The notes beneath the pieces are model-generated. The model was not told where the DNA came from. It ran no database searches and saw nothing but the letters and a program-made list of their open reading frames with translations. A program made the translations under genes and the position numbers. A stretch of 64,000 nt of DNA, taken from the NCBI RefSeq assembly GCF_002873335.1, contig NZ_MCUW01000008.1:1-64000 (forward strand). The letters are read 5' to 3'. Positions 1 through 8,737 of this stretch are shown in pieces. Position 1 is the stretch's first letter. The number at the start of each line of letters is the position of its first letter. Source of the DNA: Vibrio sp. 10N.286.49.B1. Lineage in GTDB: Bacteria; Pseudomonadota; Gammaproteobacteria; Enterobacterales; Vibrionaceae.

Positions 1-8
1 AAAACTAA

Positions 9-129
9 CCGTCATCCCCTTGAAAAAGGGGATCTTCGTCAGCGCGTTGTGAACCTATTCGTGTGTTATTCATTTCTATTTAAGTGAGTCACATGCTGAT
101 GAAGATCCTCGTTTGCACGAGGATGACGG
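9..129. repeat. Foldable dispersed repeat with paired hairpins
   Basis: An imperfect 121-base inverted repeat. CCGTC (9-13) pairs with GACGG (125-129), and CTTCGTCAGC (34-43) pairs with GCTGATGAAG (95-104). Between them sit two side hairpins: ATCCCCTT/AAGGGGAT (14-33, loop GAAA) and ATCCTCGT/ACGAGGAT (105-124, loop TTGC). The two side hairpins differ in sequence but both keep 8-bp stems, so the changes are compensatory. A decayed relative lies near 62,669. This looks like a non-coding miniature repeat; no ORF is present. Confidence 0.75.
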
Positions 130-357
130 CCTAATTGGGATGGGTAGAAGAGCAATAAGCTGAGAGCTTTATGTCCAAAGGCGTGTTAGTAGGCGCGATA
201 CAAATAGCTTGCCAACCAATGAAGAATTTGTGATTGCTCAACATTCGGTAGAACTTCTGTAATTGATTGAAAACTTATTAGTAGAAAGCGAGCCTAGGGC
301 TTAATGCTGATTAGTTAAACGAAAACAACAGATTGAACGATCCTTACAGGTTTTTTT

Positions 358-516
358 ATGTTTGTTAGACAAGCCCTTAATCAAGTTCATAACTTCTCTA
401 AAGAACAACTCTCAAGGTTATCAGATCTATTGTCCCCCCTGAGCTCATTGATCAATACTTCCGAGAGTCTGGGGTGGCGACTATTCAAAAGCGCAGATTA
501 CTAATGGAAACAAGAG
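358..516 (+). pseudogene. Decayed N-terminal fragment of an IS4-family transposase
   Basis: Translation from the ATG at 358 gives a start such as MFVRQALNQVHNFSKEQL, and after a one-base shift near the C-run at 434-439 it continues as ELIDQYF-RESGVATIQKRR. That second piece matches the conserved N-terminal region of IS4-family transposases (ELI..., then ...VxxRKRRLP-E). The catalytic DDE region is absent, and the reading frame as it stands stops within about 50 codons. I see no terminal inverted repeats. This is a relic, recognised by motif memory only; a protein search would settle it. Confidence 0.6.
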
Positions 517-520
517 AGGT

Positions 521-555
521 AAAAAAGAGGCCTTGTCGCTATGCGACAAGGCCTC
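521..555 (-). terminator. Rho-independent terminator of the permease gene
   Basis: A perfect 13-bp stem, GAGGCCTTGTCGC (527-539) with GCGACAAGGCCTC (543-555) and loop TAT, is followed on the minus strand by six T residues (complement of 521-526). It lies about 115 bases beyond the stop of the minus-strand permease. Confidence 0.85.
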
Positions 556-669
556 CTAGAAGACGGTAGTTAATGCTTAACTTACAAGCATTACAGCGAA
601 AGCCGGCCTTTAGTTTCTTTTGGCAGTGTCTACGACGCGCCATCTGAATTTAACACTGTCATGCCAATC

Positions 670-1587
670 TTAGAATATCCATTGGTACAGGAAGCCAGCT
701 CCAATCGCCATGCTCAAGATGACAAATAAGAACGCTGCAATCATTTGGTTCTTGAAGATAGACTTAAGAAGAATAACCTCAGTCAAACTTGCTCCTGCAC
801 TACCAATAATTAATGCCATGACGGCACCAAGACCCATGCCTTTTGCCGCAAGCGCTGCACTTAGTGGGATGACGGCTTCAGCACGAATGTACAGCGGAAT
901 GCCAATCACAGCAGCGAACGGAATTGCCCAAGGGTTGTCTTCATTAGCAACTTTTGCGACGAACTCTGTTGGCATGAAGCCGTAGATTAACGATCCGAGC
1001 GCAATACCACCAATCAGGTATGGAAGTACTTTTTTGAAATCTTTCCAAGTTGAATTCCAAATTCTTACCCATTTGTTGACCGGTTTTGCTTTCGCTCCGC
1101 CACAGCTTGATCCGCAGCCTTTACTTTCAGGTGCGATGTACGCGTCTTCTTTTACGTACTTTTCAAATCCTAATTTTTCTAGTGTGTAACCTGCAATTAC
1201 AGACACGCCCATAGCGATAACAAAGTAAAACGCAGTCACTTTTATACCAAAGGTAACGGCAAACAAACCGATAATAATAGGGTTAAGCAGCGGACTCGCA
1301 AACAAGAACACCATCATGGTACCAAAACCGGCTTTTGCTCTTAGCAGCCCTTTTAGGAAAGGGATGGTCGAGCATGAGCAAAACGGAGTGATTGCGCCGA
1401 GTAAACCGGCAACAAGGTAACCTTTACCGTTTTTTGAACTTAAAATGCTTTGAATCTTAGAGGGTGGGATGTATTCCTGCAAAATACCAACAACGTAACT
1501 AATCAGTAAAAATAGTATTGTTAGTTCGACAGCAAGGAAAGCAAACATGCCTAATGTGTCCATAACCATGTCTTGTGTAATGTTCAT
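670..1587 (-). CDS. ArsP-like permease (DUF318/YraQ family)
   Basis: 305-residue inner-membrane protein with about eight hydrophobic segments. The signature TPFCSCS (Cys70, Cys72) sits at the end of a membrane helix, as in ArsP_1/DUF318 permeases. A cytoplasmic loop carries a second cysteine cluster, GCGSSCGG (157-164). Characterised ArsP proteins export trivalent organoarsenicals through a Cys-rich pore; other family members have no known substrate, so a soft-metal or thiol-reactive substrate is inference. The gene stands alone, with a strong terminator behind it and an inverted repeat (1617-1655) just upstream that could be an operator. No ars genes are nearby. Confidence 0.85.
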   Translation of the reverse strand: MNITQDMVMDTLGMFAFLAVELTILFLLISYVVGILQEYIPPSKIQSILSSKNGKGYLVAGLLGAITPFCSCSTIPFLKGLLRAKAGFGTMMVFLFASPLLNPIIIGLFAVTFGIKVTAFYFVIAMGVSVIAGYTLEKLGFEKYVKEDAYIAPESKGCGSSCGGAKAKPVNKWVRIWNSTWKDFKKVLPYLIGGIALGSLIYGFMPTEFVAKVANEDNPWAIPFAAVIGIPLYIRAEAVIPLSAALAAKGMGLGAVMALIIGSAGASLTEVILLKSIFKNQMIAAFLFVILSMAIGAGFLYQWIF

Positions 1588-1616
1588 TTTAATGTCTCAT
1601 TATTTCTGGAATAATC

Positions 1617-1655
1617 GAAATATACGCAAGTGGCGTTACGTCGTCAATATATTTC
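1617..1655. promoter_or_regulatory. Inverted repeat upstream of the permease gene
   Basis: GAAATATA (1617-1624) and TATATTTC (1648-1655) are perfect 8-bp arms separated by 23 bases, starting 30 bases upstream of the permease ATG. The position fits an operator or a paired regulator site. No regulator gene is adjacent and the binding protein is unknown. Confidence 0.4.
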
Positions 1656-1840
1656 TATGTTTATCGAAGTGTTTTTTTTTCTGAAGTCTACGCTGTGATG
1701 ATAAGCCCGGTAAGTAAGCCATTGAAAACGAGGGTCACGTGATCCAACTGAATGTTGAAAAACGGACGATTGTGGACGTCAAATTACGGTTTGTGATGAA
1801 AACGCCTGTCATACCAGTCCTATATAACCTCCCACATAGC

Positions 1841-1872
1841 TTTCGATCTTTCAACCTTTCGATCTTTCAGCC
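1841..1872. repeat. Tandem 16-bp direct repeat upstream of the six-gene operon
   Basis: TTTCGATCTTTCAACC (1841-1856) is followed directly by TTTCGATCTTTCAGCC (1857-1872), 15 of 16 bases identical. It lies about 180 bases upstream of the first gene of the operon. LytTR response regulators typically bind direct repeats, and this operon ends in a LytTR gene, so it is a candidate autoregulatory site. This is inference; the spacing differs from the well-studied LytTR sites. Confidence 0.4.
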
Positions 1873-2054
1873 ACGCGAATTCCGTTAGCACTAGTGGCGT
1901 TTGGCAACCAATGTTACGGAACACCTCAAAATACCTGCTCCCGTTTGTCCTCTATAACAACCGTTAATCTTCGATGCTGACCGTTTGTCGCATTCACATG
2001 TCGAGGCTCTTCAAGGGCGGTAGGCTAATGATCAATCTACAGGAGAGCGACAAC

Positions 2055-2738
2055 ATGATGAAATTTGATGGTATCTCAAAGCATTATTCACTCGGCCAAA
2101 ATCAAGTACAGGCATTAGGTGGCGTGTCTGGGCACATTGCACAGGGGGAGTTAGTTGCATTATGTGGTCCGTCAGGCTCGGGGAAAAGCACACTACTCAA
2201 TATTTTAGGCATGCTGGACACTCAGTACGACGGAGACATTACCTTTGGCGATGGAATATTGTCAAAAACACCACAGAAATTGACTCAGTATCGCCGCGAA
2301 AATCTGGGGTTTATTTTTCAGCGTTTCAATTTGGTGCCTGTGATGAGCGCGTTAGAAAACGTCAGCTACCCGCTAGCGTTGAATGGTTATAGCCAGAAAA
2401 ACCAGAAACGCTTGTCGCTGGAAATGCTTGAAAAGGTCGGGTTAGGTGATTGGGTTCATCACCGACCGGAGCAACTGTCTGGGGGGCAGCAACAGCGTGT
2501 GGCCATTGCTAGAGCATTGGTCCATAAACCCTGCCTCGTTATTGCAGATGAACCGACAGCAAGCCTTGATAGTGCATCTGCTAGCCAGGTCATTGAACTA
2601 ATGAAAACCTTAGGCCATGAGCAAGCAACGACGTTTATTGTTGCGACCCATGATGGAAGGATGGCAACGCGATGTGATCGGATGATTGATCTTGTCGATG
2701 GAGAAATAAGCCATCAGCCGCATGAGTGGGCCAGTTAG
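2055..2738 (+). CDS. ABC transporter ATP-binding protein (MacB/LolD type)
   Basis: 227-residue ATPase of the LolD/MacB group. It has Walker [10 protein letters not shown] (38-46), signature LSGGQQQR, Walker B LVIADEPT and the H-loop ATHD. I chose the ATG at 2055 because AGGAG lies nine bases before it and the length fits the family; upstream in-frame starts at 1974 and 2028 would add non-conserved residues. It should energise the FtsX-type permease encoded next. The following LolA-like and barrel genes suggest an envelope mechanotransmission or lipoprotein-handling role rather than small-solute import. First gene of a six-gene operon. Confidence 0.9.
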   Translation: MMKFDGISKHYSLGQNQVQALGGVSGHIAQGELVALCGPSGSGKSTLLNILGMLDTQYDGDITFGDGILSKTPQKLTQYRRENLGFIFQRFNLVPVMSALENVSYPLALNGYSQKNQKRLSLEMLEKVGLGDWVHHRPEQLSGGQQQRVAIARALVHKPCLVIADEPTASLDSASASQVIELMKTLGHEQATTFIVATHDGRMATRCDRMIDLVDGEISHQPHEWAS

Positions 2739-2840
2739 TCATTAAGGAATGTCACGAATGAGCACCGCGTTCATTGAAGACGTTATATAGGTCGGGATGA
2801 CCGATTGTATTGACGACAGCCACCAGAAAAAGGAAGCAAC

Positions 2841-4172
2841 ATGATCACACACATACTCTATTCGTTCAAAATGCCGTTTTTATACTTACTACGTAATCGT
2901 AGGCGCACCATGTTGTCATTGTCGATCGTAGCGATTGCTATTTTTGCACTGACCGCGGCGGCCGGTTTTGGCTTGTTTACTTATCAAGCGTTAGAGAAAT
3001 CAACGGCCAATGATGTTGGGCACATTACCGTGACCCAAGCGGGTTACTTCACCTCTGAAGAAGAGATGCCTCTGGAAAATGGAGTGCGTGACCCGCAATC
3101 GCTTATCGCCTTACTAGGCGATGTGGAGCACGCTAAAAGTGTTCAACCTCGCGTGTACTTCTCAGGGTTAATCTCGAATGGTAGAAAATCAGCAATCTTC
3201 ATTGGTAATGGGGTCGAGCCTAATGAGTTTCAGGTGCGAGATGGTTTTGTTCAGATGGAGTCGGGAAATACGTTGCAAGAATACCGATCTGCGGGGGCAG
3301 CGCTATTTGATGGCGAGGTGAGCCTTAAAGACAGCGAGTTTGGCAATGAAATGGATGCTGGCATTATGATTGCGAAAGATCTCGCTCATAATTTACAGGT
3401 TTCAGAAGGAGATTGGGTCACACTGTTGGCCACGACAAGCGATGGCGCACTAAATGCGATTGATTTTGAGGTGACCGGCGTGTATTCCACAGGTGTGCCG
3501 GAAATGGATAAGCGTCAGGTTTACGTTGGGATAGGTGCAGCGCAAGATTTACTCAATTCAGAGCGCATTAGTACGTTATCGCTCTACTTGAGCGATACCA
3601 AATATACGTCACAAGGATTACTCGACGTCAATCAACGCCTCAGTGAGTATCAGACAAGTAAGGGATTTAGCTTGCAGGGTGACGCTCAAAACTTAGAGGC
3701 GACACCTTGGCAAGAACGAGCATTCTTTTATCACAAGGTTCGTGGGCTTTATAACGGTATTTTCGGGGTGCTTGGTGTGGTGATGGGGCTGGTGGTATTT
3801 GTTGCCTTGTTTAATTCCATGACAATGACCGTGACAGAACGTACACGAGAAATCGGCACGCTGTCTGCACTTGGCAGTTATCCTAGAGAAATCATTGGCG
3901 GTTTTGTAAGAGAATCGATCCTCATCGCACTAATTGGTAGCGTAATAGGGGCAGGGCTAGCACTTGCCACGACATTACTTCTTAAGGTGGCAGATATACA
4001 AATGCCACCCCCGCCAGGACGCTCCGAAGGGTACCCGTTAGAGATTGTTTTTTCCCCCCAAGTTGCAATGTATTCCTCGTTGGCAATATTGATAATTTGC
4101 ATGTTCGCCGCCTATGTGTCGGCACGTAAAGGCGCTCAAAAACCCATAACAGAGGCGTTATCTTATGTATAA
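2841..4172 (+). CDS. ABC transporter permease (FtsX/MacB type)
   Basis: 443-residue membrane subunit with the MacB/LolC plan: one N-terminal helix (about 24-50), a periplasmic domain of about 250 residues, then three helices near 305-330, 358-383 and 407-430. The conserved FtsX-type cytoplasmic motif TERTREIGTLSALG follows the second helix. AAGGAAG precedes the ATG at a good distance, and the next gene overlaps by eight bases. Members of this family do not import solutes; they couple ATP hydrolysis to movements in the periplasm, for example in lipoprotein release (LolCDE) or efflux (MacAB). There is no MacA-like adaptor here; the LolA-like protein is the likely partner. Confidence 0.88.
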   Translation: MITHILYSFKMPFLYLLRNRRRTMLSLSIVAIAIFALTAAAGFGLFTYQALEKSTANDVGHITVTQAGYFTSEEEMPLENGVRDPQSLIALLGDVEHAKSVQPRVYFSGLISNGRKSAIFIGNGVEPNEFQVRDGFVQMESGNTLQEYRSAGAALFDGEVSLKDSEFGNEMDAGIMIAKDLAHNLQVSEGDWVTLLATTSDGALNAIDFEVTGVYSTGVPEMDKRQVYVGIGAAQDLLNSERISTLSLYLSDTKYTSQGLLDVNQRLSEYQTSKGFSLQGDAQNLEATPWQERAFFYHKVRGLYNGIFGVLGVVMGLVVFVALFNSMTMTVTERTREIGTLSALGSYPREIIGGFVRESILIALIGSVIGAGLALATTLLLKVADIQMPPPPGRSEGYPLEIVFSPQVAMYSSLAILIICMFAAYVSARKGAQKPITEALSYV

Positions 4173-4944
4173 ATCATGGCTGATTACGATAAAACTGCGC
4201 GGTATTGTAGCGATACTTGTCTCCGCGGTCTCTGTCTCCGCCTTTGCCTCAGAGGCAGAATCATTAATCAAGCAAGCTGATAGCTATCGATTGGATGCCG
4301 GCGCATCTCGTGTCTTGTCTGAGGTTAGGCTTTATCAAGATAATAAGTTGGATAAAACGCGTCTTTATGATGTCTATCTAAAGCCTAATCGTGAATCCTT
4401 GGTCGTGTTTAAGGCCAATGTCGAGAAAGGACAAAAAATGTTGATGCTCGGAGATAATTATTGGTTATTAATGCCGAAAAGTCGCCGACCGATTCGTATT
4501 ACACCTATGCAAAAACTACTTGGAGAGGCCTCGGTCGGTGACATATCGACATTGACGTGGAGCCAAGATTATCAAGGGCAGGTGATAGAAAATGAAGACA
4601 TCTTAGCTTTAGATGGCTCGATGACAAAAACCAAGAGGCTGAAACTGGTAGCGAAAACCGCAGGCGCAAGTTACCAACAAATAGATCTATGGTTGGATAA
4701 CAAAACCGCATTTCCCATTCAGGCTGACCTTTACTTACGCTCTGGAAAGTTGGCAAAGAAAGCGCAATTTGAACAGGGTGTCAGAAATGGTGAGCGACGT
4801 GTTACCGCGATGATCTTACGTGACCAGATCCAAATGAATAAAAAAACAGTCATTGATTATCAGTCCATAGAACCTTACTCGCTGCCGAGCAAGTATTATA
4901 ACCCTGCATTCTTATCTAAGAATAAGCAGTTAGGGATTGAGTAA
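4165..4944 (+). CDS. LolA-like outer-membrane lipoprotein-sorting family protein
   Basis: 259 residues with a signal peptide (cleavage likely after SVSAFA, about residue 28). The body has the alternating beta pattern of the LolA/LolB-fold family usually annotated as outer membrane lipoprotein-sorting protein, including a segment MLMLGDNYWLLMPKSRRPIR and a later DLWLDNKTAFPIQADLY stretch. The fold is a half barrel that holds acyl chains. Neighbours on both sides overlap or abut (8 bases with the permease, 1 base with the barrel gene), so co-translation is likely. I infer a periplasmic carrier between the ABC permease and the barrel; the cargo is unknown. It is not the housekeeping LolA. Confidence 0.75.
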   Translation: MYKSWLITIKLRGIVAILVSAVSVSAFASEAESLIKQADSYRLDAGASRVLSEVRLYQDNKLDKTRLYDVYLKPNRESLVVFKANVEKGQKMLMLGDNYWLLMPKSRRPIRITPMQKLLGEASVGDISTLTWSQDYQGQVIENEDILALDGSMTKTKRLKLVAKTAGASYQQIDLWLDNKTAFPIQADLYLRSGKLAKKAQFEQGVRNGERRVTAMILRDQIQMNKKTVIDYQSIEPYSLPSKYYNPAFLSKNKQLGIE

Positions 4945-6419
4945 TGAAAAGTGACTTAATTCGTCGCCTAATAAGGTGGTCGAAGCGGTGTGCTGGATCA
5001 TCGAGTGTTACTGGATTGGTTATCAGCCTTGTTGTATCTACGAGTACCATCGCGACTGAATATGACCATTCGAGTACTTACAAGCCTCGAACTGACAGTC
5101 ACCATTTAAATGAGCCTTTGACAATCAGTGAGTCCAGTGCAGTTGTTGATTCAAATAACGTGAATGATGATTCCACTACAGTGAATAAAAACGGTGTGCA
5201 AGGCTATTTTGATGCGCTGTCCTTGAGTGTTGATTATCAAATCAATGCGCAAAGTATTGGCGCTCAAACCTCGCGTTTCTTTTCGCAACAAGAGGTCAGC
5301 CAAGTCTCTAAGGTAAACGGAGTGATTGACGTTGGTGTTCAATTTGACGCTTTTTCTGGAAGCGTTGCATTGCTCAGCAGCGATTTATACAACAATGCTG
5401 ATACTCACTCTAGGTATTATCAAGAGCGCAGCACAGACTTGGTGGTTCGCGAAGCCGTCATTGAATCGTCATTCATGATAGGTGATAGGGAGTGGGATAT
5501 GCTAGCTGGAAAGGCTCGCATTGACTGGGGTGTGGGTTATGGCTATCGAGTGTTAGATTTGTTTAATCCTTATCGCCGTAATCCCGTCGGAATTCAGATT
5601 GAGGAGGGGGCTGGAACACTGGCGGTGTCCCATTATGGTGATCAATCTGAATTGACGTTTATCACCACTGATTCGAGCTGGACTCAGCTCACTAGCACTG
5701 AGTTTGAAAAAGCCAATGAGCAACAGGGACTAGGTATGCGTTACTACACATTACGAGGTGATTCTGAATTACAAGCGATAACCTACTACGATAATGTGAG
5801 AGAAGGGCTGATCGCTGGTAGCTTTGTTACGGTCTTTGGCGACGCCTGGGAGATGCATTCTTCTGCTTCGCTCCAGCGCCGTTACCTCACGTATACATTT
5901 GCAGATCAAAAGCCTGCGACGTTGTCTGAAGGCAAAAATGCCGTTCAATACCTTGTCGGCATAACATGGGCGAATGAGTCGGGTAATAGTGTCATCGCCG
6001 AATATTGGTATGACGAGAGAGCATGGAGTCAGAGTCAATGGCAACATGCTTATGACGCCGCGGCGAACGTTTACCCGATAGTCGCCAACTCATACGGGCT
6101 GGGGTATACCCAACAGAATTTGGTTCAGCATAGCGTAATGTTACATTGGGCGCTCGATCCATCTGCATGGGCAAATTGGCAATGGAGTCGAGAACTCGGG
6201 CTAGCCGATCGTTTAACACCAAAAATAGACGTTATGATCTCACCTGAAGATGGTGGTGTCATTGCGACACAATGGCTCGATTTTATGATGTTGGACAACG
6301 GGAGTTCGAACCTGCACCTTGAACTGGCTGCGCGTTATGTTACTGGCGCGGACAGTTCTGTATATGCAAACCTGCCTGACCGCTATAACATGTTGATTAA
6401 TATAAAAGGGAGGTTCTAA
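4944..6419 (+). CDS. Predicted outer-membrane beta-barrel protein
   Basis: 491 residues. The N-terminus has a positively charged segment, a hydrophobic stretch (about 22-37) and a likely cleavage after STIA. After a Ser/Asn/Asp-rich linker the rest alternates polar and aromatic residues and ends in IKGRF, a C-terminal phenylalanine typical of BAM substrates. I do not recognise a named family; aromatic-rich segments such as RIDWGVGYGYRVLDLFNPYR resemble strands of other large barrels. The start codon overlaps the stop of the LolA-like gene (TAATG). It is probably the outer-membrane end of the same system, either receiving cargo or acting as a channel. Confidence 0.65.
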   Translation: MKSDLIRRLIRWSKRCAGSSSVTGLVISLVVSTSTIATEYDHSSTYKPRTDSHHLNEPLTISESSAVVDSNNVNDDSTTVNKNGVQGYFDALSLSVDYQINAQSIGAQTSRFFSQQEVSQVSKVNGVIDVGVQFDAFSGSVALLSSDLYNNADTHSRYYQERSTDLVVREAVIESSFMIGDREWDMLAGKARIDWGVGYGYRVLDLFNPYRRNPVGIQIEEGAGTLAVSHYGDQSELTFITTDSSWTQLTSTEFEKANEQQGLGMRYYTLRGDSELQAITYYDNVREGLIAGSFVTVFGDAWEMHSSASLQRRYLTYTFADQKPATLSEGKNAVQYLVGITWANESGNSVIAEYWYDERAWSQSQWQHAYDAAANVYPIVANSYGLGYTQQNLVQHSVMLHWALDPSAWANWQWSRELGLADRLTPKIDVMISPEDGGVIATQWLDFMMLDNGSSNLHLELAARYVTGADSSVYANLPDRYNMLINIKGRF

Positions 6420-6421
6420 TT

Positions 6422-7492
6422 ATGGAATGCACAGGCAAACGTTCAAACTGGGTGCGGTCCGCCATTTTTACATCTTTGTTTTGTCTTGCGATTGCGGTTA
6501 TCACCTCGTCAATCTGGACGGCTCCGTATTATGAAAATGCTTTTATCAGCCTTGGATATGGATACAGTGCGTTGTTTTTTTCATGGCTGATTGAGCGATG
6601 GTTACCCAAGATTGCCGCTATGCGCATCGCCTCATTAGTGATGTCAATATCTGGCGCAGTTTGTTTGGGTACGATAAATGCCTACTTTTGGCTACGACAA
6701 TACCCGGGGTTTGACGCGTGGCAAGGGTTAAAACCGGTGTTGTTACTTGGGATTATTTTTACCGCGATATCCTTTTACTTCTTCCATGCACAGGAAAAGC
6801 AGTTTTCTTTGCAGCAACAAATAGACCAAGCTAAACTGGATAAAGCTAAGCAAGACAATGTCTTAATTGAATCTGAGCTTAAACAGCTGCAAAGCCAAAT
6901 TGAACCACACTTTCTTTTTAATACCCTTGCCAATATTAACATCCTCATTGATTACGACGCGAATCAAGCAAAAGAGGTGTTAGATAAACTGACGATACTG
7001 CTTCGTGGGTCAATGTCTCGACATCGACAAACCCAAATTGATGTGGCGTCAGAGGTGGCGCTGATTCGAGCTTACTTGGGCATTCAACAAGTGCGGTTAG
7101 GCTCGAGACTACGTTTTGATATCGATATTCCAGATGAACTGTCAACCATAAAAATCCCTCCCTATTTGTTACAACCGTTGGTCGAGAATGCTGTTATACA
7201 TGGAATAGAACCAAGCGTAGTAGGGGGGAGTATTGAGATAAATGCGCGTCAGGAAGGCGAATTCTGTATTTTAGAAATTTCAGACTCTGGCGTTGGCCTT
7301 CAGTATGGGAATAGAAACTCCGAAAATTCGAATCATGGTATTGGCTTGTCCAATGTCAAAGAGCGGTTGTTAGCAAAGTATGGAGAAAAATCGTCGTTGT
7401 CGGTAAACGAGAAAAAGGAAGGTGGTGTGATGTCTACCATTGTACTGCCGACGTCTACAGTCTTGCCCATGCAAAATAAACAGGAAGCCTAA
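6422..7492 (+). CDS. LytS/YehU-type sensor histidine kinase
   Basis: 356 residues with four predicted membrane helices (about 11-31, 40-60, 66-90, 103-122), a short coiled linker, then a His_kinase domain. The phospho-acceptor motif QSQIEPHFLFNTL places the histidine at 163. The ATPase part has the N-box LLQPLVENAVIHG, DSGVGL and GIGLSNVKERL. GGGAGG-like RBS GGGAGG precedes the ATG. There is almost no periplasmic domain, so it probably senses within or at the membrane. It is paired with the LytTR regulator one base downstream and probably monitors the function of the four upstream gene products. Confidence 0.92.
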   Translation: MECTGKRSNWVRSAIFTSLFCLAIAVITSSIWTAPYYENAFISLGYGYSALFFSWLIERWLPKIAAMRIASLVMSISGAVCLGTINAYFWLRQYPGFDAWQGLKPVLLLGIIFTAISFYFFHAQEKQFSLQQQIDQAKLDKAKQDNVLIESELKQLQSQIEPHFLFNTLANINILIDYDANQAKEVLDKLTILLRGSMSRHRQTQIDVASEVALIRAYLGIQQVRLGSRLRFDIDIPDELSTIKIPPYLLQPLVENAVIHGIEPSVVGGSIEINARQEGEFCILEISDSGVGLQYGNRNSENSNHGIGLSNVKERLLAKYGEKSSLSVNEKKEGGVMSTIVLPTSTVLPMQNKQEA

Positions 7493-7493
7493 A

Positions 7494-8279
7494 ATGACAA
7501 CATATACGGCAGTTATTGCCGACGATGAACCTCTATTACGATTCCATTTAGATAAAATGTTGGCAGAGACATGGCCAGAATTGGAGATTGTAAGCCGTTG
7601 TGAGAACGGTGAACAAGCCATAGAGGCAGTCGAGGAGCATCAACCTGATGTAGTATTTCTTGATATTCAAATGCCCGGTTTATCAGGAATTGATGTTGCC
7701 AATCAGCTTGCCGCACTCGAGAAAGCAATGGAGCGATCGGCTCCGATTATCGTTTTTGTCACCGCGTTTGATCAATATGCGATTGCGGCCTTTGAGGCCA
7801 ATGCGATTGATTATGTGTTGAAACCCATACAAGAAGACCGCCTGCTCGCCACTTGTCATCGAATACAACAACGTTTACTTCCATCTGAGAACAGTGGCAC
7901 CTTGCAAACGCTGATGTCAAAGATTGAACACCTTTCGGCAGGCGGAACGCCAAAATATACCAAGTGGTTGAAGGCGAGCAAGCATGATGAGATCCATTTA
8001 CTTGCCGTTGATGATATCGCGTATGTTAAAGCTGAAGACAAGTACGTTACGGTTGTAGCTTGGGTAGAGTCAAGTTATCAGGAATACGTTTTACGTAGTT
8101 CGATTAAAGAACTGACCACACAGCTCGACCCAGATTATTTTTGGCAAATTCATCGTGCGACACTCATAAATGTTCATCGTTTGGATAAGGTTAAAAAAGA
8201 TCTCACCGGTAAACTGATGGTGCACATTGCCGGCACGACATTACCTGTTAGCCGCGCCATGCAGTCTCTATTTCGCTAA
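7494..8279 (+). CDS. LytTR-family response regulator
   Basis: 261 residues. The receiver domain has the acidic pocket Asp10-Asp11, phospho-acceptor Asp57 (FLDIQMPG) and the conserved Lys of LKPI. The C-terminal half (about 160-261) is a LytTR DNA-binding domain with YVKAEDKYV and FWQIHRATLINV. I start at the ATG at 7494, one base after the kinase stop and preceded by AGGAAG; the longer frame from 7440 would overlap the kinase. LytTR proteins bind direct repeats, and the tandem repeat at 1841-1872 is a candidate target. Last gene of the operon. Confidence 0.92.
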   Translation: MTTYTAVIADDEPLLRFHLDKMLAETWPELEIVSRCENGEQAIEAVEEHQPDVVFLDIQMPGLSGIDVANQLAALEKAMERSAPIIVFVTAFDQYAIAAFEANAIDYVLKPIQEDRLLATCHRIQQRLLPSENSGTLQTLMSKIEHLSAGGTPKYTKWLKASKHDEIHLLAVDDIAYVKAEDKYVTVVAWVESSYQEYVLRSSIKELTTQLDPDYFWQIHRATLINVHRLDKVKKDLTGKLMVHIAGTTLPVSRAMQSLFR

Positions 8280-8350
8280 AAGGTGTTGCGTGGCTCTATT
8301 TTCGCTTGGTGGATTTTTGACGCGTAGTAGAAATAAACATCGATGCTTTT

Positions 8351-8737
8351 TTATTGAAGTTCGCATAATTCTAACGGTAGGCCATCAGGGTCTTGGAAAA
8401 AGGTATACCGTTTTCCAGTGTACTCATCAATACGTATGGGCTCGACTGCGATACCTTGTTCAATAAGCCACTCCACGGCTTTTGACATGTTGTCGACAGT
8501 AAACGCCAGATGTCTAAGCCCTTGTGCTTCGGGAAAGCTAGGTCTTTTGGGTGCATCAGGAAACGAAAATACCTCCAACTGAGTACCATCAGGAAGGACA
8601 AGGTCAAGCTTGTAGGAGTCTCGATCAGTTCGGTAGTTTTCATCGAGGATGCTGAGTTTCAATATCTCAGTATAAAAATGACGCGAAACCGCATAATCGG
8701 AACAAATAATGGCGACGTGGTGTGTGGCTTTTAACAT
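8351..8737 (-). CDS. gloA2: VOC-family glyoxalase-like protein (YaeR/GloA2)
   Basis: 128-residue single vicinal-oxygen-chelate unit, closely resembling E. coli YaeR over its full length: HHVAIICSDYAVSRHFY near the start, RDSYKLDLVL, LEVFSFPDAPKRPS, GLRHLAF and the end RYTFFQDPDGLPLELCE. Candidate metal ligands are the early His, the Glu of LEVF, the His of RHLAF and the Glu of LELCE. The family is a metal-dependent homodimer; the physiological substrate is not established. It converges with the LytTR gene and is separated from the LysR gene by about 120 bases. Confidence 0.88.
   Translation of the reverse strand: MLKATHHVAIICSDYAVSRHFYTEILKLSILDENYRTDRDSYKLDLVLPDGTQLEVFSFPDAPKRPSFPEAQGLRHLAFTVDNMSKAVEWLIEQGIAVEPIRIDEYTGKRYTFFQDPDGLPLELCELQ

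Noticed and set aside
1731..1768. GGGTCAC and CCAACTGA here resemble the conserved core of Qrr quorum-sensing small RNAs.
   Set aside because: No matching 5-prime hairpin, no terminator and no sigma-54 promoter nearby; the match is short and interrupted.
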